A stretch of 64,000 nt of DNA from Solen grandis (taxonomy: Eukaryota; Mollusca; Bivalvia; Adapedonta; Solenidae), in contig CM037783.1 of assembly GCA_021229015.1 (NCBI GenBank), forward strand, positions 4,308,725-4,372,724. The letters are read 5' to 3'. Shown here piece by piece: positions 45,533 through 57,590 of this stretch. Every line of letters starts with the position of its first letter. The stretch's first letter is position 1. The translations under genes and the position numbers were made by a program. The notes under the pieces were generated by a model. The model worked only from the letters and a program-made list of their open reading frames with translations, was not told the DNA's origin and did no database searches.

Positions 45533-46550
45533 TGCTCACCTGGCACAAAGTGCTCATGGTGAGCTATTGTGACACCTTTTGTCCGGATTTGGCATCAACA
45601 ATTTTCTTTAAAAATCTTCTCCTAAAACCCCCCTTGGCCAAATTTTATGAAAATTGCCTGGGTTTCCGTGCATGAAGCTCTACCCAAGTTGTTCAAATGG
45701 TTCCTGTCCGTTGCAAAATCGGGTCACAGGGGCTAAAAATAGATTTTTAAGTGAAATCTTTAAAAATCTTCTCCAAAACTGCAAAAGGGCCTATAGCTTA
45801 GATATTTTGGGTGTACTTGTCTTATGGACTTTACCAATTTGTTTAATCATGACCCCTTGGGGTCGAATTGACCCCCAACCCAGGGGGCACTTGATTTTGC
45901 ATAGACTTGTATAGGAAAACCTCAAAAGATTTCTTCTCAGCAACCACAAGGCCTTGAGTTTACTTGTTGGTGTGTAACCTGGACAATTAAACCTTTTCCA
46001 AGTTTGTTCAAATCATGGCCCTGGGTCAAAGTTGGCCCCATTTTAGGGTCACTTGTTTTTTTCATAGACTTGTATAGGAAAAACACTAGAAAAATCTTCT
46101 GTCAAAACCAAGGCCTAGAGTTTTAGATATTGGTGGGTAACATGGCCAATGAACATCTACCAATTTTGATCAAATCATGGCCCCGAGGTCAAATTGGGCC
46201 CCGCCCCGGGGTCACTTGATTTTTCCTAGACTTGTATAGGGAAAAAACCCTTTAAAAGATCTTGTTCTCAGAATCTCAAAGCCGGGGTTAAAAATGTTTA
46301 CTTGTGACCTCAACCAAGTCTGTTTAAATCATGACCCCGGTGTCAATATTGACCCTGCCCCATGGGATCTTTATTTTTTATAGACTTATTAGAGGTAAAG
46401 ACCTTTAAGTTTGGATGACAGTTTTTGTGTTGAATTAGATGATCTTGCTGTACTTCTGCATGGATTTATGATTCAGTAAAGACTCTAAAAACAATAAATT
46501 GCTTGAGGCGATGTAATCAGGTGATGTTTCAGGCCATGATGGCCCTCTTG
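45533..46550 (+). mobile_element. Helentron-like element, family 2
   Basis: The 5' end TGCTCACCTGGCACAAAGTGCTCATGGTGAGC forms a hairpin (GCTCACC against GGTGAGC). About four to five units of about 160 bp carry 'cttgatttt..catagacttgtatagg'. The 3' end has ATCAGGTGA, a GGCCAT/ATGGCC hairpin (46532-46544) and CTCTTG before T. Confidence 0.7.
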
Positions 46551-46660
46551 TTTTTTTTTTCCAATGTTTATTTGTATATATATGTGTGTTTGATATTTTA
46601 ATGTGTGTTTTTTTCTCAATGTTTTTATAAATATGTGTGTTAAATGTTTAATAGCATTTT

Positions 46661-46985
46661 ATCAATTTTTCTGCATATTTAAAAGTCCGGATAAGTTTGA
46701 GATCCCAAAAGGTTGTGGTTTGTGAGCAGTAGAAAAATATGAATTGTCACTATTAGCATCACATGACATTGTTGTGGCAGTTTCCAAAATATTTTTGACA
46801 TTTTCTCCACAGCATACTTTGATTATTTTTGGTGGAACTTTGTTTATTATTTCCCAAAACATTATGTACATATTTACTGAAAATTTTGATCTCTCAAAAA
46901 AACAAAACAAAAAAATCGTTTTTATCCATTTTTTTCTGCATATTTAAAAGTCTGGAACAGTTTGGGAGCCAGAGGGATTGTGATA
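46661..46985. repeat. Direct repeat pair flanking 200 bp
   Basis: 'tttttctgcatatttaaaagtc[ct]gga' is present at about 46,666 and 46,930, each followed by a diverged 'agtttg.ga..cca.a.gg.ttgtg'. This is a local duplication with no known element. Confidence 0.6.
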
Positions 46986-46999
46986 CATTTTCAAGCAGC

Positions 47000-48934
47000 T
47001 AATGTATGTGTCTGGTAGCTTGACAAGTCTGTGATTTGCAAAATTAAATTGAGCCATCAAAAGTCACCTCAGCATGATAGGGAGGGATAAGGAAATGATC
47101 CAAAGTACTGTACCACCTTACATTGTTGTTAGTCACACCATCTTGGGGTGTATATATTGTAACATTAAACTAGTTAAACAGGACTGCAGTCTGTATGGGT
47201 GTTTAACTGGGTAATGATCCTGAATTTTGGATACTGAACATTTAACTTGTGTAGTCACACTCAGTTTAATACTGCTTGCATTTATGTATGTGTGTGTTTC
47301 TCCAATTTGACTTTCATTTGTGTAACAACTGCATATTTTATGTGTATATCTCCAAAATATGTAAATTTTGTAATAGGACTTTCAAGTTGAATATGAACAG
47401 TTATAATTTAGCAAAGATTTAAGAAAAAAATTTTTTTTTTACCCCTTCCTTAATATTTCAGAAACAAATACAAAGCAGTAAGTGGAATGAAGATCAACAC
47501 TGGAATCGGTAGACAATATATACATTATATGATTGTGTAATACAGACAGTCATTGTACATGCAAAGTTGTAATTGCATTTCATGTTCTTTTTAGAGTGAT
47601 GTCCTGGAAATCAATGTATGAGCATTTTGATTTTTAGAAATAAGATGCCCTTGTATTGTTTACAATATATTCTTCAGATTCTTATCTCATTTATCATAAA
47701 ACACATCATATGTGGACGTGATATTGCTATGAGCAATTCTACATCTCATATAAAAACCATCCTCAAATGATTCCAATATTGTCAGTGGACATTAAACCAA
47801 AGTCTACAGACAGATATAGCATATAATTTATGAATATGTGTTCATCCATTGTTCATGTTTATCAATTAACACATGCAGTTATTACTGTGGACATTCGTGA
47901 CTTGTAAAGGAGGGTCTTTTGCTTTAGTATGTCACATTTAAAGAGAAAAATGTTCAAAGATGTCACATTTTAAAAACAAATGTCACATTGATTTTGCAAA
48001 ACCTATAACAAATGTCATATTGGGAAAAAAAACCCAGTCACTGGCTCAGGCTAGAATTAAACCAATTGAAAGTGTATGTTACAGTTAATACCATCGAAAT
48101 GTTTCGGTCATGTTAAGTGTAGCATATTCGGGTACTACAGAGGTTAGGATATAAGCTGTCACAATGTCAGCACAACTTCCCCTTTAATAAAGGGTTGTTT
48201 TGCCAGTAAAGGACATCTATTTGTATTTGTAACATTTCCTTTTCAAATAGGTTATTAATTTGAAATGAATTAAGTATGTTAATAGATTTTCAACGTTTTC
48301 TTGTTTAGCATTGGACAGCAAGTTACCATAGAAACAGCGCAGTAGCTTGAAAATGCAAACAATGACCTTTACTTTTTTACATTGTTTTGATCAGTTAAAG
48401 AATATCTACAAGAAAAATGAAAATAAAAATCAAAAGAAAGATCTGTTAAAATAAAAAATGTTTGAAAATGAAGCTATGTGATATTTTTTCCTCTCCCTTT
48501 CCAAATTTCTGGGTTTTTTTCCATTTCTGTCAAAAAGGAGTTACTTATAATATTTTTACTATTTATTCAGATATATGGAATTATCATGAATTAACTGTTA
48601 GTATTTATTAAAACAGTTACCAGGGATACGTAAATGTAGCATAAAAAGCATGGTGACCTATCAATATTTTTGCATTTTTGTGCTCAGCACAATTTTATAC
48701 ATATTTGTGAAAATCAGAAAATTTAATTGAGGAAAAAAAAAACTAGCATACGCCCATAACATTTCTTTCTGTTGGACCTGGTTTAACTCTGTAGATAAGT
48801 GGTAAATGGGTAAAAATGGCCTAGATGCATCCGGGTTGATTCAATCTAGGACTGACCTTCCCCTGATATTTAGAAGCCCAATATACCTGAAGGGTACCCA
48901 TTGTTTATGTGGGTTTTATCGTCCACACCTGGGG
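47000..48934. other. AT-rich, apparently single-copy, no gene recognised
   Basis: The sequence is cleaner and less repetitive than its surroundings. No coding signal, splice-flanked exon or RNA gene was found. It could be intron or upstream DNA of the exon at 49.56 kb. Confidence 0.4.
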
Positions 48935-49114
48935 TGCGTTCAGTATGACAAACCGTATGCAACCGTACACTTACAGTCGGCTATGAAACTGTCTCAGTGT
49001 CATAAACCACGATGTACAGCATAAGGAGCATGTGAACACATGCATATGGTCCTAAGACAATCCCATAGATGAATGTAAGTGACCGGTTGCATACGGTTTG
49101 TCATACTGAACGCA
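48935..49114. mobile_element. 180-bp foldback element with perfect 31-bp inverted ends
   Basis: 48935-48965 (TGCGTTCAGTATGAC...CAACCG) is the exact reverse complement of 49084-49114. The symmetry goes on imperfectly inward (cacttaca, tatg). Perfect arms suggest recent insertion. It has no coding capacity and no clear target duplication. Confidence 0.8.
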
Positions 49115-49560
49115 TGCCTGGTACACACAAAGGCTTACGAGATGGCATGGTAGCCCCACTCCCCAATTGCATCACCAAAGGTCTTGTGTGTAGTTAGTGT
49201 GAACACATCCCACACTGTACATAACCCAACTGTGTTATCAGCTGACTATCATAGCTTATGTAATCAGTCAGATCACATCTGGCCACTTTATTTAACAAAA
49301 TTCTGTCAGAGTTTATCTTGGTACCCAGTTTAATGATTTTAAATTGCAGAGTATAGAGTGGTTCTCTGCTCAATTATTTTTTGGGTTCCCATTTTTGTCC
49401 CAGTTGACTTGTGTAGACAATATACTGGTTTCCTGTCCCATGTTGGGTTAATCAGTTTGTAATGGTCTTAGCAAACTAAGTAGACACTTGCTGTAGAGTG
49501 GTGATTATTTGCCAATGGATTAACTTGACTAATAATATTATGTCTTACTTCTATTTTCAG

Positions 49561-50076
49561 ATATGGAAACACCATTTTTGAGCTTCTCAAATCCAAATTA
49601 CCAGTTTGACGATAAGATCAACAGAAACTTAAAGAAATCAACAGGTGACGAAAGCGATACTTGTAACATAGACGTCAACATCATGTCGCTTGCAATTGAA
49701 AAGAAGAGAAACCAAGCTCTACAATGAGCATCTGTCATCTCAGAATTCAACAGGGGACGAGGAAGTTGTCTCCCTGAAGAGCGATGAGTTATCTTCTGAT
49801 GAAGAGAATGACTTTGTTAATCCGGATACTAGGCAGGGTGATGATGACGAAGACAGGTTGAAAGTGAGGATGAAAAATTAACAATACGGAGTGTGTGAAC
49901 ACTGCCTATGAGAAAAGCCAAAAGGAATTCTTGCCTATATCTCTTTTCTGGAGCAGAGTGCACGAGAAAGAAGCGAGCGGCGAAAGAATAAAGACTGGAG
50001 AGTACCGACCATTATAGGAGGAGACTGACAGTGGGCAACAACTCCATCTCTCACTGATAATATCAAAACAAAAAAT
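49561..50076 (+). CDS. Probable exon of an unrecognised host gene, with frame breaks
   Basis: The 3' splice site is good: a pyrimidine-rich stretch and TATTTTCAG end at 49560, followed by an ATG at 49563. The first frame reads METPFLSFSNPNYQFDDK and continues for 54 codons to a TGA at 49725. An adjacent frame is open to 49881 with a highly acidic, Ser-rich segment (VSLKSDELSSDEENDF). A third frame near 49,925-50,030 reads AYISFLEQSARERSERRKNK and on through DWRVPTIIGG. A GTAAGT donor follows at 50077. GC content is higher than in the flanks and the amino acids are charged and varied, unlike repeat DNA. At least three frame changes are needed, so it is either a pseudogene or bears consensus indels. 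No domain is recognised and no function is proposed. Confidence 0.45.
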
Positions 50077-51235
50077 GTAAGTAAAATGATCTTGGTCTTC
50101 TATTGAAATTGCATGCCAGAAAAGTGGGTCTTTTTCTATTTAATCAAATATGCTGAATATATCTTAGAATATTTAAAGATCAACTATACAGGCGTTTCAA
50201 TAACATCCTGAAAATTGCAAATTACGTCCCAGAATTTGACCTTGGGCATTTGAAACTTCCTCTAAATAGCCTTATATGGCCTTGTCAAAGTACCAAACTT
50301 TTTCATAATCTCCAATCAAAACTGGTTTGAATCAGACTCGAACAGGCGACTAATTAGTAGTCTATGACTGTGTATTGAGTGTGGTTAATCAGGGACCAAG
50401 TTCCAGAACATGGCTGTTTACACCAAGACATTAACACACACTGACGTTCTTCATTCCTATCATACGCCAACAGCATGTACACCAGATGTCATGCGCTGCT
50501 TATCAGTCCATACGATTCCAATCTGCGTATGCAAAATCAGTAATATTTCCTCCGCCCACGTTTAATGATTGATATATACATTTGCCAAGTGAAACAGAAA
50601 GGTCAGTTACAGCCCACTAAATGTCGTCTGTCTTATATATTGCAGAAGATACTGTTTACAAGTTACAATACTGTATTCTAGTATTTGTTATATAGACCAT
50701 TATCTCATGTTTATATCCGATTAAATAACTTAGAATTTCAGATTTTGACAGAAAAGACATGGAGTTAATTTAGGAAAACGAACTGAAAAAATAGCAAGTC
50801 ACGTAACTGTAATGGTATTGACATGTCTAAATTGGCTAGGCATCATACTATTTCCAGTAGAAAACTAAGATACAAAAGAAAAAAGTGAAAAATCTACTAG
50901 ATTTAATTTACAAATTCCCTTTCACATTTTCAATATTTACTTCATATATTTTATCTTAAATCTTGCATTAAATATCTGCTAATTTACAGCCAGATTGCCC
51001 ATCTTTCAGATTCAATTGCCTCAAAAGTTGTACATTGGCATCTCACATTTTCGTAAGAGTTCATTGGAATGAAAAGAAAAAAAAGGATCAACCATGACTT
51101 AATTAACTCAAAAACCATGTATTTCCCTTTTTCTGCTTCAATTCTATATTAAAAGAGAGCTTATAGCTGCCTAGATGGCAAACTGTCAGTGTGTAATTTG
51201 CTGACTTTTCTTTACGAAAAAAAGGTATTATTTTT
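50077..51235. other. AT-rich, no gene recognised
   Basis: It starts with the GTAAGT donor of the probable exon, so it may be intron. No repeat or coding signal is seen. Confidence 0.4.
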
Positions 51236-52742
51236 AGCTCACCTGAGCACTTTGTGCTCAAGTGAGCTTTTGTGACGCCCTTCGTCCGTCGTCGTGCGTC
51301 GTCCGTCATGCGTCATCAACAATTTTCTATAATGACATCTCCTCTGAAAACCGCTGGACAGAATTTAATGTACTTGGCAGAGAATGTTCCTTGGTGAAGC
51401 TCTACAAAAAGTTGCTAAAAATAAAGTTGAACCATAAGAACTCTGGTTGCCATGGCAACGAAAGAAAAATAATTTGAAAATTTAAAAATCATCTCCTCCA
51501 AAACTACTTGCCAGATTTCAAAATAATTTGGTACAGAGTGTTCCTTGGTCAACCTCTACCAAAGTTGCTAAAATTATTTGGATCTGCCAAAAAACATGGC
51601 CGCCAGGGGCGGGGCTAATTTGCCTTATATGTATATAGTGAAATCTTTAACGACATCTCCTCTGAAACAGTGCACAAATTTGATCAAATTTGCAGGATAT
51701 CCTGGGTGACATCTACCAGATCAAAATTATTTGGATTGCCAAAAAACATGGCCAGGCGGCTAATTTGCCTTATGATATAGGTGAAATCTTAACGACTTCT
51801 CCGAAACGCTGCACAGAATTTGATCAAATTTTGCAGATTATCCTGGTACCATCTACAAAGTTGCTAAATTATTGGATCCGCCAAAAAACATGGCCGCCAG
51901 GGCGGGGCTAATTTGCCTTATATGTATATGAAATTTTAAACGACATCTCCTCTGAAACAGCTGCACAGAATTTGATCAAATTTTGCAGGGATGATCCTTG
52001 CATGACCATCTACCAAAGTTGCTAAAATTATTTGGATCCGCCAAAAAACATGGCTGCCAGGGGTGGGGCTAATTTGCCTTATATGTATATAGTGAAATCT
52101 TTAAACGACATCTCCTCTGAAACAGCTGCACAGAATTTGATCAAATTTTACAGGAATGATCCTAGGGTGACCATCTATCAAAGTTGCTAAAATTATTTGG
52201 ATCTGCAAAAAAACATGGCCACCAGGGGCGGGCTAATTTGCCTTATATGTATAATTATAGTGAGATCTTTAAACAACATCTCCTATGAAACAGCTATAAA
52301 AATTTGATCAAATTTTGCAGGAATGATCATGGCAAAACTTAATTTACTAAAGTAATTTAAACTAAAGTTTGTTATTTAAACTTGATACATAAGGAACTCT
52401 GTTTTTCCTGGCCATAATTAGTACAGGTTAATATGTAACCCACTGTACTCAGGTGAGTGATCTAGGCCTTCTTAACCAATCATCTCTAAAAATTGTGACA
52501 ATGTTAACGTCATAAAATTTTGAATTTTGCTGATATTTGCCCTTAGGACAGGAGTTATGCCCCCTTTTGAAATGATAAAAATGGCTTATTTGGCTTTGTT
52601 AGCACTCTAAAGAATTTCTGAAAATCTCAAATTTCACTGTTTACCGCCTCAGCATCTCTATTCTAAAGCAGTATGTTTAGCATGTTTGGCATTGAAGGCT
52701 AATTATCTCAGTGAGCGATTTAGGGCCATCATGGCCCTCTTG
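51236..52742 (+). mobile_element. Helentron-like element, family 2, chimeric
   Basis: The 5' hairpin is AGCTCACCTGAGCAC-TTT-GTGCTCAAGTGAGCT, followed by a (CGTC)n-rich stretch and five to six units of about 165 bp ('aacatggccgccaggggcggggctaatttgcc'). A partial 3' end (ACTCAGGTGAGTGATCTAGG) appears at about 52,450. Then come a unit of the 25.5-kb type (cttaggacaggagttatgcccc) and a full 3' end: CAGTGAGCGAT, a GGGCCAT/ATGGCCC hairpin and CTCTTG ending at 52742. Two elements are fused. Confidence 0.7.
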
Positions 52743-52747
52743 TTTTT

Positions 52748-55105
52748 AGCTCACCTGAGCACAACGTCTCATGGTGAGCTTTTGTGATCGCCTTTTGTCC
52801 GTCGTCCGTCGTGCGTTGTCGTGCGTCGTCAACAATTTCTTTAAACAACATCTCCTTCTAAACTACTCACTGGAATTTGATAAAACTTCACAGGAATGTT
52901 CATTATGGGCCCTTTACCAAAGTTGTTTAAAATTATTTTTGATTGTCAAAAATCTAGGTCACAGGAGCTAAAAATAGATTTTAAAAATGAAAATTTTAAA
53001 AATCTTCTTCTCTGAAACCACAAGGCCTAGCCTTTTGATTTTTGTATGTAGCATGATCTTATGACTCCTACCAAGATTGTAAAATTTTGACCCTGGGTCA
53101 AAATTGGCCCCACCCTAGGGTCACTTGATTTAACATAGGCTAATACAGGAAAAACTTGAAAAAATCTTCTTCTCCAAACCACAAGGCCTAGCCTTTGATT
53201 TTTGGTATGTAGCATGATCTAATGACTCTCTACCAAGATTGTTAAAATTATGACCCTGGGTCAAAATTGGCCCCACCCCAGGGTCACTTGATTTAACATA
53301 GGCTAATACAGGAAAAACTTGAAAAAATCTTCTTCTCCGAAACCACAAGGCCTAGCCTTTTGATTTTGGTATGTAGCATGATCTTATGACTCTCTACCAA
53401 GATTGTTAAAATTATGACCCTGGGGTCAAATTGGCCCCGCCACAGGGGTCACTTGATTTAACATAGGCTAATATAGAAAAACTGAAAATCTTCTTCTCAG
53501 AAACCACAAGCCTGGCGTTTAGATATTTGGTGTGCACATTGTCTAGTAAATCACTACCAAGTTTGTTCAAATCATGGCCCTGGGTCAAATTTGGCCCCGC
53601 CAAAGGTCACCTGATTTTACATAGGCTCATATAGAAAAAAACTTGAAAAATCTTCTCTAGAAACCACAAGGCCTGAGTTTAGATATTTGGTATATAGCAT
53701 GATCTTATGACTCTCTAACCAAGATTGTAATAAATTATGAACCTGGGGTCAAAATTGGCCCTGCCCCAGAGTCACTTGATTAACAAAGGCTAATATAGGA
53801 AAAAAACTTGGAAAAATCTTCTTCTCAGAAACCACAAGGCATAGAGTTAAGATATTTGGTGTGTAGCAATGTCTGGTGGATCTCTACTAAGTTTGTTCAA
53901 AATCAGGCCCTGGTCAAAATTGGCCCCGCACAGGGTCACTTGTAACAACTAATATAGGAAAAACTGAAAAACTTTCTCAGAAACCACAAGGCGGCGGGGT
54001 TAGATATTGTTGCAGCAGTCTATAGATCACAACCAAGTTTGTTCAAATCATGCCTGGGCAAATGCCGCCCAGTCACTTGATTAAACATAGCAATTAGAAA
54101 ACTTGAAAAATCTTCTTCTCAGAAACCACAAGGCTGGCTGGGGTTTAGATATTTGGTGTGCAGCACTGTCTAGTAGATCACAACCAAGTTTGTTCAAATC
54201 ATGCCCTGGGTCAAATTTGCCCCGCCCCAGGTCACTTGATTTAACATAGCTAATATAGAAAAACTTGAAAAAAATCTTCTTCTCAGAGACCACAAGGCCT
54301 GGAGTTTAGATATTTTGGTATGTAGCATTGCTACTGGGTCTTACAATGTTTTACAAATCATGACCATTGGTCAAATTTGGCCCCACCAAAGGGTCCCTGA
54401 TTTTACATAGGCTAATATAGGAAAAAACTTGAAAATCTTCTCAGAAACCACAAGGCCTGTGTTTAATATTGGTGTGTAGCATTGTCTAGTGATCTCTTCT
54501 ACTGTTTGTTCAAATCATGGCCCGGGGTCAAAATTGGCCCCACCGCATGGTCACTTGATTTAACATAGACTAATATAGGAGAAACCTGAAAAATCTTCTT
54601 CTCAGAAATCACAAAGCCAGGAGTTTAGATATTTGGTATGAACATGGCTAATAGACCTCTACCAAATTTGTTCAAATCATGATTCATGCATTGTCTAGTG
54701 GATCTATATTTATTTGTTCAAATCATGGCCCTGGGTCAAATTTGGCCCCGCCATTGGGGTTACCTGATTTTACATAGGCTAATATAGAAATAACTTGAAA
54801 ATTCTTCTTTTTAGGAAACTAGAAAACACATGGCCTGGTGTTTAGATATATTGGTGAAAAATTGGCCCTGCCCCAGTATCACTTGATTTTACATAGACTT
54901 ATTTTGGAAAAAAGCTAGAAAAATTTCTTCTAAAAAACCACAAGGTCTGGAGTTTAGATATTTGGTATGTAACATGGGCTAATAGACCTCTACCCAGTTT
55001 GTTCAAATCATGACCCTGGGTCAAATTGGCTCTGCCCCAGGAGTCACTTGATTTTACATAGCCTAATGATATCAGGTGAGCGATCCAGGCCATGTGGCCC
55101 TCTTG
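52748..55105 (+). mobile_element. Helentron-like element, family 2, about 13 units of 162 bp
   Basis: It starts AGCTCACCTGAGCACAACGT five T bases after the previous element ends. Units carry 'gaaaccacaaggcc', 'ttcaaatcatg' or 'ttaaaattatg', 'accctgggtcaaaattggcccc' and 'cttgatttaacataggctaata', spaced about 162 bp (about 53,016, 53,178, 53,340, 53,499, 53,660, 53,830 and on). The end has ATCAGGTGAGCGATCC, the inverse of the 5' GCTCACCTGA, a GGCCATGTGGCC hairpin and CTCTTG before T. No protein is encoded; the repeated short minus-strand frames follow the unit period. Confidence 0.78.
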
Positions 55106-55890
55106 TTTTTATTTGTTAAAGGCTTATAAAACAAGTTTTTATTATTCTGCAGAGTATATCACACCTATATTTTGGCTATGCAATAAAATAAAACAACAAT
55201 CAAAACAGACTGTGCTTGCAATTGTCATAGTTTTGAAAGATTACTTTCATTTTTGAAATAGGAGAAATAGAATTGGAAATAATAATTGTTTAAGAATTAT
55301 TCTGTGAAACAATTATATCCATCTCTATAACTGAACTCCTCATATTTTTTCAGGCAGGAATTTATGATCATTTATGAGTAGATTATGGTTATTAATATAT
55401 TTTTTTAATCTAAGCAAGGTAACCATAAAAAATGTTAACAATAAATTGAAGGAATAATGCACAAAAAACACAATGTTAGGTAAAATTAAATGGATAAAAA
55501 GATTGCATATAGAATATTGTTAGTGAATAGTATTGATATTTATAAATGTCACTAAGAGATAATCAAAATCAGTCATTAAAAAAAAATATATATATATATA
55601 TCCATACCCACCCTGCCACCTTTTAGTAGCATTTACATTCAACATCATGACCTATATAACAAGTTATAGATAGATAGCCAACTTTAAACTAGAAGGATTT
55701 TTTAAATAATATGCACATTAATGTCTACATTATCTGCAAATTTTAAGAAATGATTCCTGAAAATTAGTCATGGAATTTTGAAAATTCCTGATTTTGTGTC
55801 TTATTGAAACCCCTAACTATAACCTTTAACTTCATAAGAGCTATCAAATAAAAGCTAATTTGCCCCAATTCAGATCAGGTTTTCTACTGG
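55106..55890. other. AT-rich spacer, no gene recognised
   Basis: Contains a (TA)n tract at about 55,588-55,602. No coding signal. Confidence 0.45.
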
Positions 55891-56790
55891 CCTATCATCA
55901 CAAGCCAGCTGGATGGTTGAACCACCAACCTATCACAACCACTGGATGGTTGAACCACCAACCTATCACAAGCCAGCTGGATGGTGAACCACCGACCTAG
56001 ACATGCCAGCTGGATGTTGAACCACCACCTATCACAAGTCAGCTGGGATGGTTGAACCACCGACCTAAACATGCCAGTTGATGGTTGAACCACCACCTAT
56101 CACAAGCCACTGGATGGTTGAACACCAACCTATCACAAGCCAGCTGGATGGTTGAACCACCACCTATCACAAGCCAGCTGGATGGTTGAACCACCAACTA
56201 TCACAACCAGCTGGATGGTTGAACCACCAACCTATCAAAAGCCATTTGAGGGTTTAACCCCCAACCTACAAAAGCCATGGGGGTTGAACCAAACCTATCA
56301 CACCAGCTGGAGGTTGAACCACCAACCATCCCCTCCAGCGGATGGTTGAAACCCAAAACCTATCCAATCACGGGATGGTTGAACCACCAACCTTCAAAAT
56401 CACTGGATTTGAACCACCGACTATCAAAAACCACGGGATTTTAAAACCACCGACCTATCACCACCATGGATGGTGAACCCCCACCTTCAAAGTACGGAGG
56501 TTGAACCACCGACTATACAACCACTGATGGTTGAACCACCAACCTATCACATGCCAGCGGGAGGGTTGAAACACCAACCTATCACAAGCCACGAGGGGTT
56601 GCCCCCAACCCCTTAAAAGCCAGCGGGAGGGTTGAAACCCCAAACCATCAAAACCACGGGATGGTTGAACCCCAACCTTTCCACAGCCATCTGGAGGTAA
56701 CACCCCCTACACAAGCCAGCTGGATGTTAACACCAACCTACACAAGCCAACCGGAGGGTTTGAACCCCCGCCCTACACTCCACTGGAGGG
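55891..56790. repeat. Minisatellite of 35-bp units derived from the SINE body
   Basis: About 25 copies of a unit containing GAACCACCAACCTATCAC and AAGCCAGCTGGATGGTT. The best units (55,891-56,220) are nearly identical. From about 56,240 units become irregular with base losses that look like consensus errors. The unit matches the SINE at 63,507-63,538 (gaaccaccgaccta...caagccagctgga) at about 27 of 30 positions. Open frames across it only mirror the period. Confidence 0.9.
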
Positions 56791-57590
56791 TTTCTTATTA
56801 AAACTGACTGACTGTGCCGGTTTTTAAACCCCAATGTAAAAGACTGAGTGATGTATATTCAGCAACTTTTTGCCATGAATTTCCCTGGGGATACCCAAAA
56901 CTATCACGGGGGATATAAAAGGACTACAAACTAAACTTTTATGTTACTGAAACAAAAATAAAAGGGTTATTAAATTTTCATTTGATACCCCCCCTTCTTA
57001 TTAAAAAGGGAAAATTGCTGTCTCCACTTTAGTACATTCCCAAAAAAAGTCTTTTGAAAACTCGGGGGCTAAAAAAATTTATCTAAAAATTTGAAACAAA
57101 ATTTGGCACTTTAAAATTTTTTACTACTGAAAAAAGTTGTTAATTGAATAAATTTAGCAATACTTATTCAAATCACAATCTTCACTTGCTTTAAAGGGAA
57201 AATGCTTTAAACATTTTTTTGTAATCCTCTGTTTTAAGTAACTTTTAACCCATTTTTTCTTGATTAGCTGCATTTAAAATTTTAAAACCCCAAAACTAAA
57301 TTAATATCCAAAATGGCTATTATCTGTTTTTAATTCTAATTAGAAAATTTTTTTTTTCCTTTTCATTCTGCCTGTTTATTTTTTGAAACTATTCAACGTT
57401 GGAATTTGTTCAATTCCTATCACCCATTACCTGATTATTTTGCAATTCCAAATTCAGATTATAAAATCCACTAACAAAGACAAGATTTTAAAATTAGAAG
57501 TTGACATCTAGGATGTCATTTTTGAAAAAAAGACAATGACAGTCATTACCACATTTAATGAATTTCTCTTTGTTTTTTTTTTTTTTTTTT
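56791..57590. other. Lower-quality AT-rich sequence
   Basis: Homopolymer inflation begins again. No gene seen. It ends in a T20 run directly before the next element. Confidence 0.4.

Noticed and set aside
53027..56703. Repeated minus-strand frames at 53.0-55.1 kb and frames over the 55.9-kb minisatellite
   Set aside because: They echo the 162-bp and 35-bp repeat units and have no independent coding evidence.
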